This document shows positions 52,301 through 61,070 of a stretch of 64,000 bases of DNA, piece by piece (the stretch's first letter is position 1; every line of letters starts with the position of its first letter). The notes beneath the pieces are model-generated. The model did not search any database and was not told where the DNA came from. It saw only the letters and a program-made list of their open reading frames with translations. A program made the position numbers and the translations under genes. Origin of the DNA: a bacterium (lineage in GTDB: Bacteria; Bacteroidota; Bacteroidia; Chitinophagales; Saprospiraceae); contig JANSXW010000010.1 in assembly GCA_024742755.1 (NCBI GenBank), forward strand, positions 16,587-80,586, read 5' to 3'.

Positions 52301-54185
52301 TGGTCGTGCAAGCCGCAAGTGCCGGGGCAGGAGGCGGGAAAATAGAAAAACAAGCCTGCAAACCGGGAAATTCCTGCCCGTCTATTTCAACTGACAGGTC
52401 AATACAAGTGGACACCCCGTCCTCTGCGGCTGGTGCATCAGCTGCGATTTGTACTTCTATGCAAAACTGGTCTGAAGTGCCTTCAACAGGTATACTATTG
52501 ATTTCAAATGAAGTGGGGGATAGGGCAGAGACCGCATTCTGATCAACAGCGCTAAAACCCAGTTGAATATTATCGGCATCTGCATCTCCGGAATTTTGAA
52601 GGGTCATGCAAAGGTTGATGGACTCTCCTGGATTGGCTTGCATGTTATTTCCATCATCTACACTGATGCTTCCCAAAGCCAGTGCGGGTGTAGTGGCAGG
52701 AAACACCTCCAATCCAATAATATCAGAGAAACTTAGCCCTGAAGAAGTGGTAATCGTAATTGGAATATTGCTGACACCTGTGGGAAAGTCATCCGGAATA
52801 TTCAGAACAAGGAGCAAGGGCTCTGTACTTCCTGCGGGCAAATTACCGATTGTATTGTTCGAGGTTTGCTCAGCGGGGCTAACAGGATCTATTTCAACCT
52901 GAACACCGGATGCTGCGGCACCTCCACTGTTAGTGATTTGTAAGCTAAGCGTACAGGATTCTCCCTGATTGATGATACCGTTGCCTCCGTCTTCTTCCAC
53001 AACTGCCGGGCGATTATCCGTTGAGGTTTCAGTTAAAACGGCAGCGTTAATACCTATTACGATTGGATCTACAGCGTAAGTATTAGCATCTCCATCCGTA
53101 ACCCCTAGTTCGATCTCCAGCAATGCGCCGGTAGGGATATCGTCACTCAGCTGAATATCAATGGATGTATTAACGGATTGCTCAACTGCTAGTCCGGGGA
53201 TTTCATATTGAGATGGTGTAATGGACTCAATGTAGGAGCTATTGTTCTCGGAAAGCAGAACTGAAAGCTGACTTGCTGGCTTAGTTCCCTCATTAGACAA
53301 AACAGAACTAATGGTGATTAATTCACCAGGCTCAGGGTTGGAATCACCATCCGAAGTGGTGATCACATCATAAGTGTGGCGAAGGACAGGCCCATCAATA
53401 ACCAGTGAAAATGGTTTAGTTTCGACTTCTTCACTGATAACCTGTGCGGTGAACGGCAGCTCTGTACCCGGAATAATTGGTGAGCCAAACTGCACAGCAA
53501 AGCTATAGGGGTTACCCGTTTGCGGAGCTTGCCCGGTATTGGCAAAAGCATTACTCGCTCCTGCTGCGAGGTCTCCAAAGAACAGGGTATCAGGTGCTAT
53601 TTGAGTAGCGAGGCTGGTATCGGAGATAACGACCACTTTTACATTTTCGGCTAAAGCCACACCTGTATTATTGAGCAAAAGCCGGTAGTATACGCGTTCA
53701 CCAGCATCTGCAAAACCATCATTATTACCATCGTCTTCCACGTAGGCTGCTGCCGGAGCCGCCAATTCCAGCTCTGGCTGTAAATCAAAGGAAATATTCC
53801 GGGTTGCACCGTAGCTGGTTTCCAGGCAGTTGGTTACAAAGGCTCTGAAATAGTAGTTGCCCTCTGGCCAGTTTTCCAAAACCAGGGAATCGGCAACCGG
53901 GCTGTTGGCAGTGCCCAGGTCGATAATGCTGTCAGCGAGGGTTGGTGCCGGGTTATCTGTTGACCAGACAAATCCGTAGGCGGTGGCTCCATCTCCGGTT
54001 TCACTGCCTACTGAAGTCAAATCATAACCAATTTGAAGGTCTGTGCCCTGAAGGCGAAGTTCTCCGGTTGTAATGCGCGGGTAGTTTTCGTCAAATCCGG
54101 GATCACAGGGATTAATACCTTCCCGGCGATCGCAGGAGAATAGAACAATTAAAGCGAGAAGTATTGTAAACGTTATGTTTTTCAT
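49368..54185 (-). CDS. Giant LamG/CARDB-type surface lipoprotein
   Basis: A 1605-aa lipoprotein (lipobox LIVLFSC, Cys18). The first ~120 residues form an Fn3-like domain (TAYGFVWSTDNPAPTL). About five CARDB-like beta-sandwich repeats of ~110-120 residues follow, each starting with a phrase such as VVEEDGGNGIINQGESCTLSLQITNSGGAAASGVQVEI. The second half has four concanavalin/LamG-like domains of ~205 residues (ESGNNHNGINQG...EFTMNVWLKGYAGNYEVLFSQGSQFD...GEWHMLTVTIDAINTSSSS...KALYVDGQLL...FDGSMDNFRLYN). The copies are similar enough to indicate recent internal duplication. The likely role is surface adhesion or glycan binding. Confidence 0.8.
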   Translation of the reverse strand: MKNITFTILLALIVLFSCDRREGINPCDPGFDENYPRITTGELRLQGTDLQIGYDLTSVGSETGDGATAYGFVWSTDNPAPTLADSIIDLGTANSPVADSLVLENWPEGNYYFRAFVTNCLETSYGATRNISFDLQPELELAAPAAAYVEDDGNNDGFADAGERVYYRLLLNNTGVALAENVKVVVISDTSLATQIAPDTLFFGDLAAGASNAFANTGQAPQTGNPYSFAVQFGSPIIPGTELPFTAQVISEEVETKPFSLVIDGPVLRHTYDVITTSDGDSNPEPGELITISSVLSNEGTKPASQLSVLLSENNSSYIESITPSQYEIPGLAVEQSVNTSIDIQLSDDIPTGALLEIELGVTDGDANTYAVDPIVIGINAAVLTETSTDNRPAVVEEDGGNGIINQGESCTLSLQITNSGGAAASGVQVEIDPVSPAEQTSNNTIGNLPAGSTEPLLLVLNIPDDFPTGVSNIPITITTSSGLSFSDIIGLEVFPATTPALALGSISVDDGNNMQANPGESINLCMTLQNSGDADADNIQLGFSAVDQNAVSALSPTSFEINSIPVEGTSDQFCIEVQIAADAPAAEDGVSTCIDLSVEIDGQEFPGLQACFSIFPPPAPALAACTTSSSFTVQGSSNGDQMANPGESVDVEVGVINTGEITATGTSAVISSSSPFVVINEPNVDFGNVPINSGCSSTNFSFILDFDTPEGTVLEFSLESVSCENCENTASFDFSITVGDNLQNEGLVLYYPFDSGSLTDESGNNHNGINQGISFVSDGPSGSGQAAEFDGQGYARVPSFDATALDEFTMNVWLKGYAGNYEVLFSQGSQFDATENVVIQDNFIQPGDNAFNTSIVSPLLDGEWHMLTVTIDAINTTSSSSNISKALYVDGQLLDQGMPSNLDFDANFTFLLGSNNEGNDPFDGSMDNFRLYNKILTPQEIEVLFFSEGGAPPTNYDFEVPEGLVSYYTFDQQSVVDVKNGFNGVPQGGLSYNEDMSLDNPSGYSAFFNGNSYFTVNNDFLDELSALTFNCWIKSYAGNYEVLLAKGSQFDDTEIIAISDNQLFPGDFNYTSPVDRTLLDGNWHMLTVMLPYINTSSSSSNIDKILYIDGQFIESGASANFDADFNALLAIGRASDGGEAFDGYLDNIRIYNRVLSGAEVEEIFQSEGAPNQVDYPFSVPDNLVAYYTFDNQTVADVKNGFNGIVQGNLQYSTDMSTANSSGSSAFFDGNSYFTVNNDFMNELATMTFNCWIRGYAGNAEVLLSKGSEFDNTENLFILDNFLYPGDFEFSNNIVDDLLDGQWHMLSVVFDQVNTSLSSNSIDKSLYIDGTLVETSASLNFDVDFDAVMAVGAASTGANAFDGYMDNIRIYNTRLTADEISAIYIAEGVANQPTYNFSTTDNLIAYYPFENNTEEIINGYSAIAPNGLSYSANTPSGQGQAAVFSGDDFLQINNDYLDELAEMSLSFWIHSNDQSGMPLLNKGSVFDNTENIFISSNGTICPGDFCFSQNLNNSLLNNQWHHVVINLDQINTSSSSSGISRTLYLDGVELETITNTNLDFDVNLLARFGSDSNNQDYLNGLVDNLRIYNRPLSQSEVQTLYNNQE

Positions 54186-54212
54186 AGGTTTTGACCATTC
54201 TTAATCCAAGGG

Positions 54213-55058
54213 TTAGAAGTTGTATTGAAGCCCAATTCCTGCACCGGCAGGAGCTGCTACGAGCCGCAGGCGGTTGTCTGTCATATCCACATGGGACAGT
54301 CCATTACTATCTGACGAGCCTGTAATAAAGCAGCGCACCAGATTGATGACCCAGATGCCCCCACCGGCAGCGAGGAGAATATTTCCAGTCCGCAGTTCCT
54401 GGTCGGAAGTTTCCCGAAGGTTGACTATATCATCGGGAGCGGTCGCATTGAGATAAGCCTCCCAGGAATCATTAGCCTTTGAACGCATGTAAAGACCGCT
54501 CCCTGCCAGCCCATAGGAAACCGCAGTGAAAGCAAAGTTTAGCGGCTTTCTATTGTACATGTAATGCCCTACTCCCGGTGCTACTGCACCAACAAGAGTA
54601 TGGCCTATGGTCCACTTCTTTACTGCTGTGACTGGAACAGGGCTTGAATCAACATCATTCTTTTCTGATTCCTCCTCAACGATAACCGTAATTATACAGC
54701 CCGAAATCGAAGGCTCCCCCCCTTTATCCAGTTCCTGCTGCGCGGACGCTTCTGGTGTCCATCGGAGAAGCGTAGGGTTTTCGCCTGTATATTCCACCAG
54801 TCCAGCTCCCTCGACATTGCCGGGAATTGCAAAGCTTTGGCTTCCTATATTCCAGCTCAGCTGTACGTTGTAGGTTGACAGAGGGGCATCGTAAGGGAAA
54901 CTATAAATAGCGTAAAGTCGCTTTTCGTTTCCCGAGTACCAGATATCGGCCTCGCTGCATTGCAAGGTTTCCTGTCCATATGCCCATAGCTGGAAAAGGA
55001 TTAAGAAAACCCCTGGGAGCAAAAAGTACTTGAATTTGAGGACAATAAACTTCATCAT
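54213..55058 (-). CDS. Exported/membrane protein of unknown function
   Basis: The ORF starts at 55127, but the double methionine at 55058/55055 begins a signal sequence (MMKFIVLKFKYFLLPGVFLILFQLWAYGQ). A beta-sandwich-like N-terminal domain (IWYSGNEKRLYAIYSFPYDAPLSTYNVQLSWNIGSQSF) is followed by hydrophobic, glycine-rich segments (WTIGHTLVGAVAPGVGHYMYNRKPLNFAFTAVSYGLAGSGLYM, GNILLAAGGGIWVINLVRCF) typical of outer-membrane-linked or DUF5683-like proteins. It lies between the FGE gene and the LamG lipoprotein in a close-packed unit. Confidence 0.6.
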   Translation of the reverse strand: MMKFIVLKFKYFLLPGVFLILFQLWAYGQETLQCSEADIWYSGNEKRLYAIYSFPYDAPLSTYNVQLSWNIGSQSFAIPGNVEGAGLVEYTGENPTLLRWTPEASAQQELDKGGEPSISGCIITVIVEEESEKNDVDSSPVPVTAVKKWTIGHTLVGAVAPGVGHYMYNRKPLNFAFTAVSYGLAGSGLYMRSKANDSWEAYLNATAPDDIVNLRETSDQELRTGNILLAAGGGIWVINLVRCFITGSSDSNGLSHVDMTDNRLRLVAAPAGAGIGLQYNF

Positions 55059-55126
55059 TTCGGTGACTTTGTTTAGGGGATTTAATATGAAGTATTTACA
55101 TGCAATGTGCATGGGATACCATGCCA

Positions 55127-56380
55127 TTATGGCTTCACACTTTTAGCGACCCGAAACCCGTTGTAGTCGCGCCTGGAGGATTTCGGAGCATAGCCTTTAT
55201 TGGATACACGGCAGTTTTCAGGGACTTCCTTCCATCCTCCACCACGTAGGGTAGCCTCCTCGCCATCCATCCCGCTTACCCATTCCCATACGTTTCCACT
55301 CATATCATAAATGCCCAGGCTGTTCGGAGCTTTCTGCCCTACCTGTATTACAGACCTGTTAAAGATTCGCCCTTTCCTATCCCGGCAGTGAGCTACATCT
55401 ACATGTTGATCAGAGCCTGCATAAATGAGATCATCGTTGCCCTCGGACCGGGCTGCAAACTCCCATTCTTCTTCACTTGGCAACCGGAACGCTTCCCCCG
55501 TACGCTCCGAGAGCCAAAACACATAGCTCTCCGCGCCATAATAGCTGACTGCCGTCACCGGGAACCTTTCGCCTTGAGGCATAGGGGTAAATTGCCCCTG
55601 GGTATTATCGATCCGTGACGCTCTGATATTTATCCATGGAAAACCACCCCATTCGCGCACTTCGGGGTCGTTCAGGAATTCGCAATACTCTTCATTCGTC
55701 ACTTCATATTTACCAATCTCAAAAGGGGATAACTCAACTAACTTTCGGTTTTCATCTTCTTCACAATGTTTCACTTGCTTATCTGTGCATCCAATCAGAC
55801 ACTCCCCGCCTTTTAGGGTTATCATTTCCGGCAGGTGGTCAATTTGGAAGGCGGGCTCATTAAAAAAGTCTTCGAATTCTTCTTTTGAAATGAGCATACT
55901 GCTGAGTATAGATCGCTGCTCATGCAATACCACTATTTTCAGGTACTTTTTTTGAAACGACGGATCTTCAACGGATAATTTCCGGGCTATAATAACTTCA
56001 CAGTATACCCCCTGTTCGCCAACTTTCGAATTACCAGCTTTCACAGAGTCTTGCTCCAGTTCAAGGATATCCACTCCAAGGGTCCTTAATTGCTCAACCT
56101 TATCCAGGTACTGCTGAATGGTTAAATATTCTGAACCTGTGTCCAGATCATTAATCAGTTTATTTTCAACCTGGCTCTCCAGAGCGCTACGGTATTTCTC
56201 TAAAATCGCCTCTTCATCTTCCTTCAAAAAAGTAGACAACTGTGCATAGAAATCCCTGACCAGTTCCTCTGATTTTTCCTGTTCAGTACTCCGGGTATCC
56301 TGAGCCAATGCCTGTGAGGTTATTCCCATCAGGATAATGATTGCGATCAGTACGATCTGTTTGATATAGTCCATAAACAA
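55127..56380 (-). CDS. Secreted FGE-fold protein (diverged)
   Basis: A 417-aa exported protein with signal peptide (MDYIKQIVLIAIIILMGITSQALAQ), an N-terminal domain (SEELVRDFYAQLSTFLKEDEEAILEKY...YLTIQQYLDKVEQLRTLGVDIL) that recalls the shared module of the other FGE proteins, and an FGE-like domain (PEMITLKGGECLIGCTDK...RLPSEEEWEFAARSEG...GNVWEWVSGMDG...LRGGGWKEVPENCRVSNKGYAPKSSRRDYNGFRVAKS). The C-terminal block shows no adenine-template signature. It sits directly after the 56381 paralogue gene, with the next ORF at its 3' end. Confidence 0.72.
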   Translation of the reverse strand: MFMDYIKQIVLIAIIILMGITSQALAQDTRSTEQEKSEELVRDFYAQLSTFLKEDEEAILEKYRSALESQVENKLINDLDTGSEYLTIQQYLDKVEQLRTLGVDILELEQDSVKAGNSKVGEQGVYCEVIIARKLSVEDPSFQKKYLKIVVLHEQRSILSSMLISKEEFEDFFNEPAFQIDHLPEMITLKGGECLIGCTDKQVKHCEEDENRKLVELSPFEIGKYEVTNEEYCEFLNDPEVREWGGFPWINIRASRIDNTQGQFTPMPQGERFPVTAVSYYGAESYVFWLSERTGEAFRLPSEEEWEFAARSEGNDDLIYAGSDQHVDVAHCRDRKGRIFNRSVIQVGQKAPNSLGIYDMSGNVWEWVSGMDGEEATLRGGGWKEVPENCRVSNKGYAPKSSRRDYNGFRVAKSVKP

Positions 56381-57256
56381 TCAGTTCATAATTAATGACA
56401 TGTATTCTTCTTGTGTACATTCTCCCAGAGGGGCTGCAAAATCAATCAGCCATCCGGAAACATTGCTGGCTCGGTTGAAATAACTGACCCGAAAGACCCA
56501 GCCTGGTACGGAGAAAAAGTAAAATTCGCTACGATCAACATTCAGATATTTTAATGCCCTCTGATTGAAGAGGTCGATAAAAAGATGTTTACTGGAGTAC
56601 TCCAGGTCAGTAGAGAAATACGCCTGAAGCGCAGCGTCTTGATCGAAAGCTTTACGAAGGTCCATGAAGCCATTTTCATGTGCCATGGGTTGTATATAAC
56701 CCTGCCCCTTGTCTTGCTTTGGGAATATATCCGGAGAGAAAACATCTGCTATTGCCCATCTCCAGCCGTTTCCGAATCTTTCAGTTTCCATTAGTAGCTG
56801 TACAGGGATACGCTTCTCACGGTATTCAAAAAGGCAATAATTCAGGCTGTACCAGGATGCACTTTCGTAGTTCAGATGGACATCGAATTGCTGAGCAGCA
56901 GTAACGAATGCCTGAAACAGATCAGTATTTGCTCTCACCCAGGCAGAATCTGCCAGTGCGTGCAGCATCACTTTTTTGATAGATTTCAACGCCTTTTCTT
57001 TAGCTCCGATGCTGTACCTTTTATTCCAATCCTGAACAGCCTCATTTACCTTCTCGCCGTAAATATTCTGCGTTAAATTGAACCGGCCGAAGAATTGGCT
57101 AAGATTGTTCACCCGAACTCTAAAATGCAGGGGCATCTCTGAGATATCGACCTGTGCAGGCTTCCCTAGAATTTCGTACAATTCCTCTTCTGCCTGACCA
57201 TACATCATGCAGGGCAGGACAATGAATAAGGCTATTACTATTTTTTTTGGAAGCAT
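56381..57256 (-). CDS. Secreted protein of unknown function (paralogue of 40207-41007)
   Basis: A 291-aa exported protein (signal peptide MLPKKIVIALFIVLPCMMYGQ). No family recognised. It shares the block YIQPMAHENGFMDLRKAFDQD and overall layout with the gene at 40207. It is the first gene of a tightly packed run (FGE, membrane protein, LamG lipoprotein, MORN-caspase), with spacings from a 1-bp overlap to about 70 bp, so it may be the head of that operon. Confidence 0.6.
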   Translation of the reverse strand: MLPKKIVIALFIVLPCMMYGQAEEELYEILGKPAQVDISEMPLHFRVRVNNLSQFFGRFNLTQNIYGEKVNEAVQDWNKRYSIGAKEKALKSIKKVMLHALADSAWVRANTDLFQAFVTAAQQFDVHLNYESASWYSLNYCLFEYREKRIPVQLLMETERFGNGWRWAIADVFSPDIFPKQDKGQGYIQPMAHENGFMDLRKAFDQDAALQAYFSTDLEYSSKHLFIDLFNQRALKYLNVDRSEFYFFSVPGWVFRVSYFNRASNVSGWLIDFAAPLGECTQEEYMSLIMN

Positions 57257-57385
57257 AAGCTCTCTGAAAACTTAGATAACGTTGGTCTATAATGCCAAGA
57301 CCTGGTTTAATGTAAAGTCTATCAACACTCCACATTTCTGCGGACAACAAAGAATGCTTGAAGTGCTGGGCTTGATATCGAGTGT

Positions 57386-58006
57386 TTAGAACGTCTCATC
57401 AACTCTTAGATCGAGTAGTTTGATGTTAAAGTATTCCTTTTCGTGGTCGCCATAACTCACCCTCCCGACTTCCGCGATGAACTCGATATCCTTGGTAGTG
57501 GTATCTTCGTATAACAACTTCAAGCTTCCCTCCGCATCATAATTACTGCCTTGAAAGCGCTGATATACCCGGATGCCCCCCCGGTAGTTGCCATCTGGGT
57601 CTCGCTTTAAATCCGAAACATAAATCACTTTATACCACTCGATATTAACTTTGTCGTATTCCAGGATTCGAAGCCGGTTCAGGTACTCCCGGATTTTATA
57701 AGATTTGATTTTTGTTCTACTCCTGGAAGAGACCTCAACAACTGCTGATTCATCTTTAAAAAGCTGGACTGCAGCATTGACCATTCTGCTTTTCAGGTCA
57801 TCAGGTTTCGTCTTATTCCCAATAACGCTAATATACTGCCCCAAATCAGTGATCCGCTCTGCGGCCCTCTTACTGATTCTGGACTTTAGTTCCGATTCAG
57901 TAAGATGGTCTAATGCCCCCCCTTTTTTTTCTTGCCCGTATAGTACACTGCTTGTCAGTACAAATAAAGCAAGAACGACAAGAGCAAATTGACATATTTG
58001 TTTCAT
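57386..58006 (-). CDS. Secreted protein following the kinase, paralogue of 42719-43312
   Basis: A 206-aa exported protein (signal peptide MKQICQFALVVLALFVLTSSVLYGQ) that starts 8 bp after the kinase gene and so is probably its co-transcribed partner. The sequence matches the 42719 gene in the central IREYLNRLRILEYDKVNIEWYKV and GIRVYQRFQGS blocks. It might be the extracytoplasmic ligand or co-receptor of the kinase; only gene order supports this. Confidence 0.6.
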   Translation of the reverse strand: MKQICQFALVVLALFVLTSSVLYGQEKKGGALDHLTESELKSRISKRAAERITDLGQYISVIGNKTKPDDLKSRMVNAAVQLFKDESAVVEVSSRSRTKIKSYKIREYLNRLRILEYDKVNIEWYKVIYVSDLKRDPDGNYRGGIRVYQRFQGSNYDAEGSLKLLYEDTTTKDIEFIAEVGRVSYGDHEKEYFNIKLLDLRVDETF

Positions 58007-58014
58007 CCCAAAAG

Positions 58015-59571
58015 TTATTTAGTGCTAAGCTCCAAAAGCCCCGGCTTCCCGTCTCGTGCAGGAATTAAATCCACCAGGCGGTAAGGCTTGTTGTGAATCG
58101 CCAGATAGGTTAGAAAGCTTTCCAGGTCCTGATTCATGAGTTCGTCATCTAACAGCACCTTAACTGGTTCCCCCAACAAGCCCGGGAGATCATATTGTTG
58201 AATAACCTGGTCTCGCTTATTGAGTGCCTCAACACTACGAAGTGCTGCCAGCATTTGCTGGACCTTTCTGGCTGCTTCTTTTGTATTTTGATCTGTTGCC
58301 TCTTCCTGGTTCTGTGCTGAAAACTCCGGGCATTGACGAATGCAAACGCCCTGTTTATTGATTTTAAAAACGAATGACTGCCCCATAGTGTCCAATTGCA
58401 CCGAAGCGAAGCCGTCAGAAGAGAAGACCTCAGCTTTTTGGAATCTTGGCTTTATCACCCACTGCCCTCTACTGTTTATAAAGCCCCACTTTCCACTTGG
58501 ATCTGTTGCCGGCTGTAGCGTTTCGTCCGCTGAGGGAGTAGGGAAATAAATAATAGCTAATACTGCGATCAGCAATGCACCAATTACACCTCCCCATACC
58601 ATTACTTTTTTTCGATTGGGTTTTGTTGGAGTAGCCTCTTCAACTTCAGGCTCCGGTATGGGCGGTGGGTTAGGTTCTTTTTCTGGTTTTACTTCAACAA
58701 CCGTTTGATCTAACTCATCCACTGCAGATTTAATGACCTCCTCTAACTCATCCGCTCCTGAAACTCTTGATGCCGGATCGACGATGAGGCATCTCCGGCA
58801 GACCTCTTGCCACGGTGCAGGAATATGGCTAAGCAGTGGAGGCACCGGATTTTCCATGATCTGCTTATATACTTTAATGCCACTGGCGCCGCTGCTCGTA
58901 TTTTCCGGATAGTATGGAAATTGAGCGGTGAAAAGCTGATAGACGATCACTCCGTACGACCAAAGATCGGTATTGTAACGAAGCTGTTCCCCCATCAACT
59001 GTTCGGGGGCCGTATACAGCGCCGATCCGCCAATAATACTATTCTCAATCTGTGAAACTTCTTCCCCCAATTGTTTACTTAGCCCAAAATCTGCAATCAG
59101 AGGACTATATTCTTCCCCATACCGGGCTATCAGGACATTGCTGCTTTTTAAATCCCGGTGAAGAATACGATGCTTATGCAAAAATGAAATACCGGCAAGT
59201 ATTTCCCTGGCCAGTTTATCTCGTTGAACCTTACTGATTCCACCCTTTTCGAGCAGCTGACTTAGGTTGCCTTCCTCGTAATATTGCATGACGGCATAAT
59301 CATACGAACCGCCAGGCAATTTAAACCGGTAGCAGACTTCATAGCGCACGATATTTGAATGGTCAGGCAGGGATTGGGCTTTTTCAATTTCCGCCCTGAG
59401 GCTTATATGATCCCGGTTATGATCAACCGGAACAACTTTAACGGCCACCCATTTGTGGTGCAGGCCGTCATAAGCTTTATACACCTTGCCAAAGCCTCCC
59501 GATCCTATTTCTGCCTGAGGATCGTTTATATCAAACCGGTATCGTTTTATAAATTCCTCATATATCATCAC
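58015..59571 (-). CDS. Membrane Ser/Thr kinase with extracytoplasmic WG repeat
   Basis: A 518-aa Hanks-type kinase (GSGGFGKVYKAYDG, VAVKVVPV, ILHRDLKSSNVL, IADFGLSKQ, TAPEQLMG, all intact) in residues 1 to about 275. A proline-rich linker precedes a transmembrane helix (VMVWGGVIGALLIAVLAIIYF, about 330-350). The outer part has one WG-type repeat (DPSGKWGFINSRGQWVIKPRFQKAEVFSSDGFASV) and a helical C-terminal region. Its ATG overlaps the phosphatase stop by one base, so kinase and phosphatase are made together, a standard reversible phosphorylation pair. It resembles the kinase part of the DGR-target gene. Confidence 0.87.
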   Translation of the reverse strand: MMIYEEFIKRYRFDINDPQAEIGSGGFGKVYKAYDGLHHKWVAVKVVPVDHNRDHISLRAEIEKAQSLPDHSNIVRYEVCYRFKLPGGSYDYAVMQYYEEGNLSQLLEKGGISKVQRDKLAREILAGISFLHKHRILHRDLKSSNVLIARYGEEYSPLIADFGLSKQLGEEVSQIENSIIGGSALYTAPEQLMGEQLRYNTDLWSYGVIVYQLFTAQFPYYPENTSSGASGIKVYKQIMENPVPPLLSHIPAPWQEVCRRCLIVDPASRVSGADELEEVIKSAVDELDQTVVEVKPEKEPNPPPIPEPEVEEATPTKPNRKKVMVWGGVIGALLIAVLAIIYFPTPSADETLQPATDPSGKWGFINSRGQWVIKPRFQKAEVFSSDGFASVQLDTMGQSFVFKINKQGVCIRQCPEFSAQNQEEATDQNTKEAARKVQQMLAALRSVEALNKRDQVIQQYDLPGLLGEPVKVLLDDELMNQDLESFLTYLAIHNKPYRLVDLIPARDGKPGLLELSTK

Positions 59572-61022
59572 TATTGGTTTTTCGGTTCTTCTGCAAGTTT
59601 ACTTCCCTCAGTGTCTATCTGATAGGCATTTTGACTCCCTGGTTCCTGCACCGTTGCGATGCCGTTTTTAAAATCTGTGGCCTGTTCAAATTCAGGACCA
59701 AAGACATAAGCTCCGGAGCGATCTATAAAGCCGTACAAGCCCTTATCAGCATCTTTTACTTTTGCCAGGCCTTCTGAGAAGGGCGAAGCCTCAGAAAACC
59801 GAGCCTTTATCTTAATTACCGTATCAGATTTATAACCGTACAAACTGCTTTGTTCATCTTGATAGGGCATAAGCTCTGGCAAAGGCGAGATCACTGCGGT
59901 GTTCGTATCAACAGGCGCTGAGTCATTGGAAGCACTGGTATCTGATATCGGAACTGTATCTTTTTTATCATCAGTCGTGGGGGTGTTGTCTGGATTACGT
60001 TGTGGCTTCGATGGTTGTGCCGGTTCTGGCGGTAGAGTATCCTCTTCTAAATTTTCCTGTATTTGAGCAGTAGGTTTCTTTTCCCCATCCGGTATTTGAT
60101 TGATCGCCCAAATTGCAGCACCGGCTACGAGCAAAACTACAATCAACGCTCTCCATTGACCGGATCGTTTTGCTGCAGCTACGGGATCTGAAACAGAGGG
60201 CTGTGCAACGGCTACCGGCTGAACAGCCATCGTAACATCTTCTGCTTCGGGGACCGGACTTACGGTTTCTACGGCTGCCACCTGAATCAATAAAGCGGTA
60301 AAGTTATCCTGAGAGCGCTCCTTGCATTGGCGCTCGATGGCCTGATGTAAATCTTCAAGTTTAGGGTTAGCTGTATATATATCCTGCAGGATTGGGGTTG
60401 GGCAAGCCTCCGTTATACCATCGGAACATAGCATATATATATCATCGGGTTCAACCTTTTTGAGCTGCTGCACAGTCATCTTCGTCCCTCCGGTGTAGGC
60501 CCCCTGTATTGCCCGGGTGATTACATTCTTCTTTGGGTGCCGTTCAGCCTCCTCTTCTGTGATCAACCCCTCTGCCAGAAGCTCTCCAACAAATGAATGG
60601 TCTTCTGTTAGAGGCTTCGCTTCCCCCCCTCTGAATCGATAGACCCGGCTGTCACCAATATGTCCAATGGTGATCCCTTCTTGATGAAACCAGAGCAGGG
60701 TAAGCGTGGTGCCCATTCCCTTTGCTGTTTGGTGCTCTTCCAGGTATTGGTCAAACTTTTGCTCTACTACGGCTAAGGCTCTGGACAAATACTCAGGCGT
60801 GGGAACGTCAATCGGGTTCTCCTCAAAGAATTGAGCAAACCCCTCTGCTGCCATACGACTTGCGACCTCTCCTTTTTGCGCCCCCCCCATCCCATCACAT
60901 ACTAAAAAGAAGGGGGTGCGCTCAGTCGGAGCTTCCTCTCCCGGATAATAGTAATCTTCGTTGTTTTTTCTTTGGCCTTGCCCAAATATTAATTTCCGGG
61001 GGTTCAGTTCAATTTTCAGCAT
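59571..61022 (-). CDS. Membrane PP2C-type Ser/Thr phosphatase with WG repeats
   Basis: A 483-aa protein. PP2C catalytic domain in residues 1 to about 250 with the metal-binding motifs RKNNEDYY, LVCDGMGG, GHIGDSRVYR, LCSDGITE and DNFTALLIQ. A transmembrane helix (ALIVVLLVAGAAIWAI) near 290-305 is followed by a Pro/Thr-rich linker and an outer domain with WG-type repeats (SLYGYKSDTVIKIKARFSEASPFSEGLAKV, GLYGFIDRSGAYVFGPEFEQATDFKNGIATV). The unusual point is that phosphatase and kinase carry the same kind of outer repeat, so both might sense the same ligand. It precedes the kinase gene with a 1-bp overlap. Confidence 0.87.
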   Translation of the reverse strand: MLKIELNPRKLIFGQGQRKNNEDYYYPGEEAPTERTPFFLVCDGMGGAQKGEVASRMAAEGFAQFFEENPIDVPTPEYLSRALAVVEQKFDQYLEEHQTAKGMGTTLTLLWFHQEGITIGHIGDSRVYRFRGGEAKPLTEDHSFVGELLAEGLITEEEAERHPKKNVITRAIQGAYTGGTKMTVQQLKKVEPDDIYMLCSDGITEACPTPILQDIYTANPKLEDLHQAIERQCKERSQDNFTALLIQVAAVETVSPVPEAEDVTMAVQPVAVAQPSVSDPVAAAKRSGQWRALIVVLLVAGAAIWAINQIPDGEKKPTAQIQENLEEDTLPPEPAQPSKPQRNPDNTPTTDDKKDTVPISDTSASNDSAPVDTNTAVISPLPELMPYQDEQSSLYGYKSDTVIKIKARFSEASPFSEGLAKVKDADKGLYGFIDRSGAYVFGPEFEQATDFKNGIATVQEPGSQNAYQIDTEGSKLAEEPKNQ

Positions 61023-61070
61023 GGATCATAATAGTGGCACCCTGCATTCAGTAGTCTGAGCAGTGTGATA

